Positions 62,365 through 64,000 of a stretch of 64,000 nt of DNA are shown one piece after another (positions within the stretch are counted from its first letter, which is position 1; each line of letters opens with the position of its first letter). The notes beneath the pieces are model-generated. The model had not been told where the DNA came from, did no database searches, and saw nothing but the letters and a program-made list of their open reading frames with translations. This stretch comes from an uncultured Eubacteriales bacterium (lineage in GTDB: Bacteria > Bacillota > Clostridia > Lachnospirales > Lachnospiraceae), in the NCBI GenBank assembly GCA_949292785.1, contig CASFBK010000004.1, positions 238,870 to 302,869 of the forward strand, in the 5' to 3' direction. A program made the translations under genes and the position numbers.

Positions 62365-63744
62365 ATGGCAGCAGATATGGGGAAGTTAGCGAAAGCAATT
62401 TTTGATACAGTGGGAGGAGAAAGCAATATAAGCGTGGTAAATCACTGTGCCACGCGTCTTCGCCTGACGCTTAATGATGCAGATAAGGTAGATGATGCTT
62501 CAGTAAAAAAAATTCCGGGGGTAATGGGGCTTATAAAGCGCGATGACGAAATTCAGATTGTCATAGGGACTGAAGTGGGGAAAGTCTATAATGAATTTAT
62601 CCGGCTTGGTAAATTTAAGAAGAGCGGGAAAGTAGATGAAAATGGAAAAAAGAAGGGAGCAGGAGCGGTATTTGGTAAAATTGTTGACTTTGTAGCAGGC
62701 GTTTTCGTACCGGTTCTTCCGGTTTTGGTGGCAGGAGGACTGATTTCTGCTGTACTGACAGTATGTACTACTTTCTTCGGACTTGGAACTGAGAGCGGAA
62801 CCTATACCATATTAATGGCAATTTACAATGCTGCTTTTTATTTTCTTCCGGTTTTTGTGGGTTATAGTGCAGCAAATAAACTTGGCATAAGTCCTTCGCT
62901 TGGAGCATTGTTGGGTGGGGTACTGGTATACTCCGGTATCAATGGAGCAGAAGGTCTTGATTTTCTGGGAATCCCGGTAACTACAGTAACTTATAATGGT
63001 TCTGTGGTACCGATTATTCTTGGGGTATTGTTTATGGCATTGATTTATAAGCCGGTAGACCGTGTTGTACCGAAAGAAATAAAATTCTTTGTTGTACCGC
63101 TTGTCACCATGTTGATTACGGTACCGGTTACACTTGTAGCGTTAGGACCGCTGGGGGAATGGATTGGTACAGGGTTAGCAATAGGTCTGCAATGGGTAAA
63201 TGAGAAGCTGGGCTGGTTTTCGGTAGGTTTAATGGGAATGGTATCTCCGGTTCTTGTTATGATGGGAATGAATCAGGCGCTTTTTCCGTTGTGTTTTGCA
63301 GAATTTGATGCTTTTGGATGTGATCCCTTTGTGCTTCCGGGAATGCTGGCAGCCAACGTAGCAGTAGGCGCAGCGGCATTGGCGGTATGGGCAAAATCAA
63401 AAAACAAAGAGGTTAAGGCATTGTCACTATCAGCAGGGCTTACTGGAATATTTGGGATTACAGAACCCTCTATTTTCGGAGTGTTATTGCGATTTAAACG
63501 TCCGTTTATTGGGGCAATGATTGGCGGATTTGTAGGAGGTATTTTTGCAGGAATTGTAAACCTGGCAGAGTATTCTATTGTATCCCCCGGTGTGGCAAGT
63601 ATCCTTGCTTTTATTAATCCGGACGGAACTATGACGAACTTTTGGATGGCGATTATTACTATGGTGATTGCAGCAGCCACTTCCTTTATTGCTACTTGGC
63701 TGCTGGGCTTTAAAGATGAGCTGGAAAAACCACAGGCAGAATAG
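62365..63744 (+). CDS. PTS beta-glucoside-type EIIBC permease
   Basis: 459 residues from the ATG at 62365 behind AAAGGAGATG. N-terminal EIIB domain with the phosphorylated Cys in VVNHCATRLRLTL, then an EIIC membrane domain of about ten segments (GVFVPVLPVLVAGGLISA, GITEPSIFGVLLRF). No EIIA domain is fused at the C-terminus, unlike BglF/BglP, so EIIA must come from elsewhere, often the glucose-type EIIA. Specificity for a beta-glucoside follows from the GH1 gene. Confidence 0.92.
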   Translation: MAADMGKLAKAIFDTVGGESNISVVNHCATRLRLTLNDADKVDDASVKKIPGVMGLIKRDDEIQIVIGTEVGKVYNEFIRLGKFKKSGKVDENGKKKGAGAVFGKIVDFVAGVFVPVLPVLVAGGLISAVLTVCTTFFGLGTESGTYTILMAIYNAAFYFLPVFVGYSAANKLGISPSLGALLGGVLVYSGINGAEGLDFLGIPVTTVTYNGSVVPIILGVLFMALIYKPVDRVVPKEIKFFVVPLVTMLITVPVTLVALGPLGEWIGTGLAIGLQWVNEKLGWFSVGLMGMVSPVLVMMGMNQALFPLCFAEFDAFGCDPFVLPGMLAANVAVGAAALAVWAKSKNKEVKALSLSAGLTGIFGITEPSIFGVLLRFKRPFIGAMIGGFVGGIFAGIVNLAEYSIVSPGVASILAFINPDGTMTNFWMAIITMVIAAATSFIATWLLGFKDELEKPQAE

Positions 63745-63757
63745 TATAGGAACAGAT

Positions 63758-63800
63758 AAAGGGCGAACGGAAAGTTTATTACGTTTCGCTCTTTAAATTT
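63758..63800 (+). terminator. Terminator after the PTS gene
   Basis: AAAGGGCGAACG pairs with CGTTTCGCTCTTT (one bulge), followed by AAATTTGT. Weak U-tract. Confidence 0.5.
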
Positions 63801-63823
63801 GTAAATTAATAGAAAAAGCAGGA

Positions 63824-63852
63824 TTGACATTGCAAAAAGAAACAATTAAAAT
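63824..63852 (+). promoter_or_regulatory. Promoter of a transcript leaving the window
   Basis: TTGACA (63824-63829), 17-base spacer, TAAAAT (63847-63852). No start codon with a ribosome site follows within 140 bases. Confidence 0.65.
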
Positions 63853-63858
63853 AATAGG

Positions 63859-64000
63859 TGGAGTTACGAGGGAAGAGTTACGATAATGAAGGGCTAGGGG
63901 TAGTCATTCATAGCTTATCATTCGATAAGCGGCTAATTCAGTAATTAATCCAGAACAGGACAATTAAATATTGTAAGTAGTGAATAAAGTGTAGAGTTTC
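63859..64000 (+). other. Start of an unidentified 5' leader
   Basis: At least 140 bases with repeated GAGTTACGA elements (GGAGTTACGA and AGAGTTACGA), a GGGCTAGGGG segment and a perfect hairpin GCTTATC-ATTC-GATAAGC (63913-63930), without an obvious reading frame. It may be a structured regulatory leader. I could not match it to a known riboswitch class. Confidence 0.35.

Noticed and set aside
63859-63960. Lysine riboswitch
   Set aside because: The start vaguely recalls the lysine leader, but the conserved core segments are not present in the right order.

Overview
The window looks like a chromosomal segment of an anaerobic, spore-forming Clostridia species, most likely a gut Lachnospiraceae. 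This rests on low GC, strong AGGAGG-type ribosome sites, many TTGACA/TATAAT promoters with 17-base spacers, T-box leaders on tyrS and metG, sporulation genes spoIID and spoIIQ with recognisable sigma-E-like and sigma-F promoters, an N-terminal-rubredoxin rubrerythrin with a PerR/Fur regulator, and several GGDEF proteins. I found no rRNA, tRNA, CRISPR array, prophage or complete insertion sequence.

Layout. 1-5700: end of a PH-domain membrane protein, a coiled-coil protein, an OmpR-type two-component system with a very large sensor kinase, and a lipoprotein. 5700-14000: aconitase-family hydratase, AI-2E-type permease, a TPR/acidic/P-loop protein, glycogen branching enzyme. 14000-31500: a nitrogen-scavenging island (below). 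31600-36140: a Cache-like GGDEF protein, tyrS with its T-box and a repeat element, a second AI-2E-type permease. 36140-40080: Na/phosphate cotransporter with PhoP-box repeats and a PhoP/PhoR-like pair. 40080-43060: Mn riboswitch with mntP, a Ca/Na antiporter, a zinc-ribbon protein, an Rpn nuclease remnant. 43160-49000: metG with T-box, TPR-GGDEF protein, tatD, rsmA. 49000-51330: a radical-SAM/TIGR03915 DNA-repair-type pair behind two LexA-like boxes. 51335-53160: spoIID and spoIIQ. 53180-58360: second TPR-GGDEF protein, GIY-YIG protein, hemolysin III, DEAD helicase, CheW. 58400-64000: a candidate small ORF, rubrerythrin and PerR, then an RpiR-regulated GH1/PTS beta-glucoside operon and the start of an unidentified leader.

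The island is the most interesting region. Module A (14031-23278) has an ABC importer, a PucR regulator, and allE, allB, allC-like ureide genes plus a 2-hydroxyacid dehydrogenase. Module B (23287-31476) has a pair of NifI-type PII proteins, tauC-tauA-tauB, a second PucR regulator, a TauE/TSUP exporter, a class III aminotransferase and an iron-type alcohol dehydrogenase. Read together, module B imports taurine, moves its amino group to 2-oxoglutarate or pyruvate, reduces sulfoacetaldehyde to isethionate and exports that, giving an anaerobe nitrogen without cleaving the C-S bond. NifI PII proteins normally control nitrogenase; none is present here, so they appear to be repurposed to control taurine use.

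Four promoters of the island carry a TGTGC-N4/5-GCAC palindrome in two exact geometries, one per module, matching the two PucR regulators. Several transcripts, including three from the island, carry a terminator-like hairpin right after the predicted transcription start, suggesting attenuation. Function calls come from motif reading and remembered family sequences; no alignment or database search was run.
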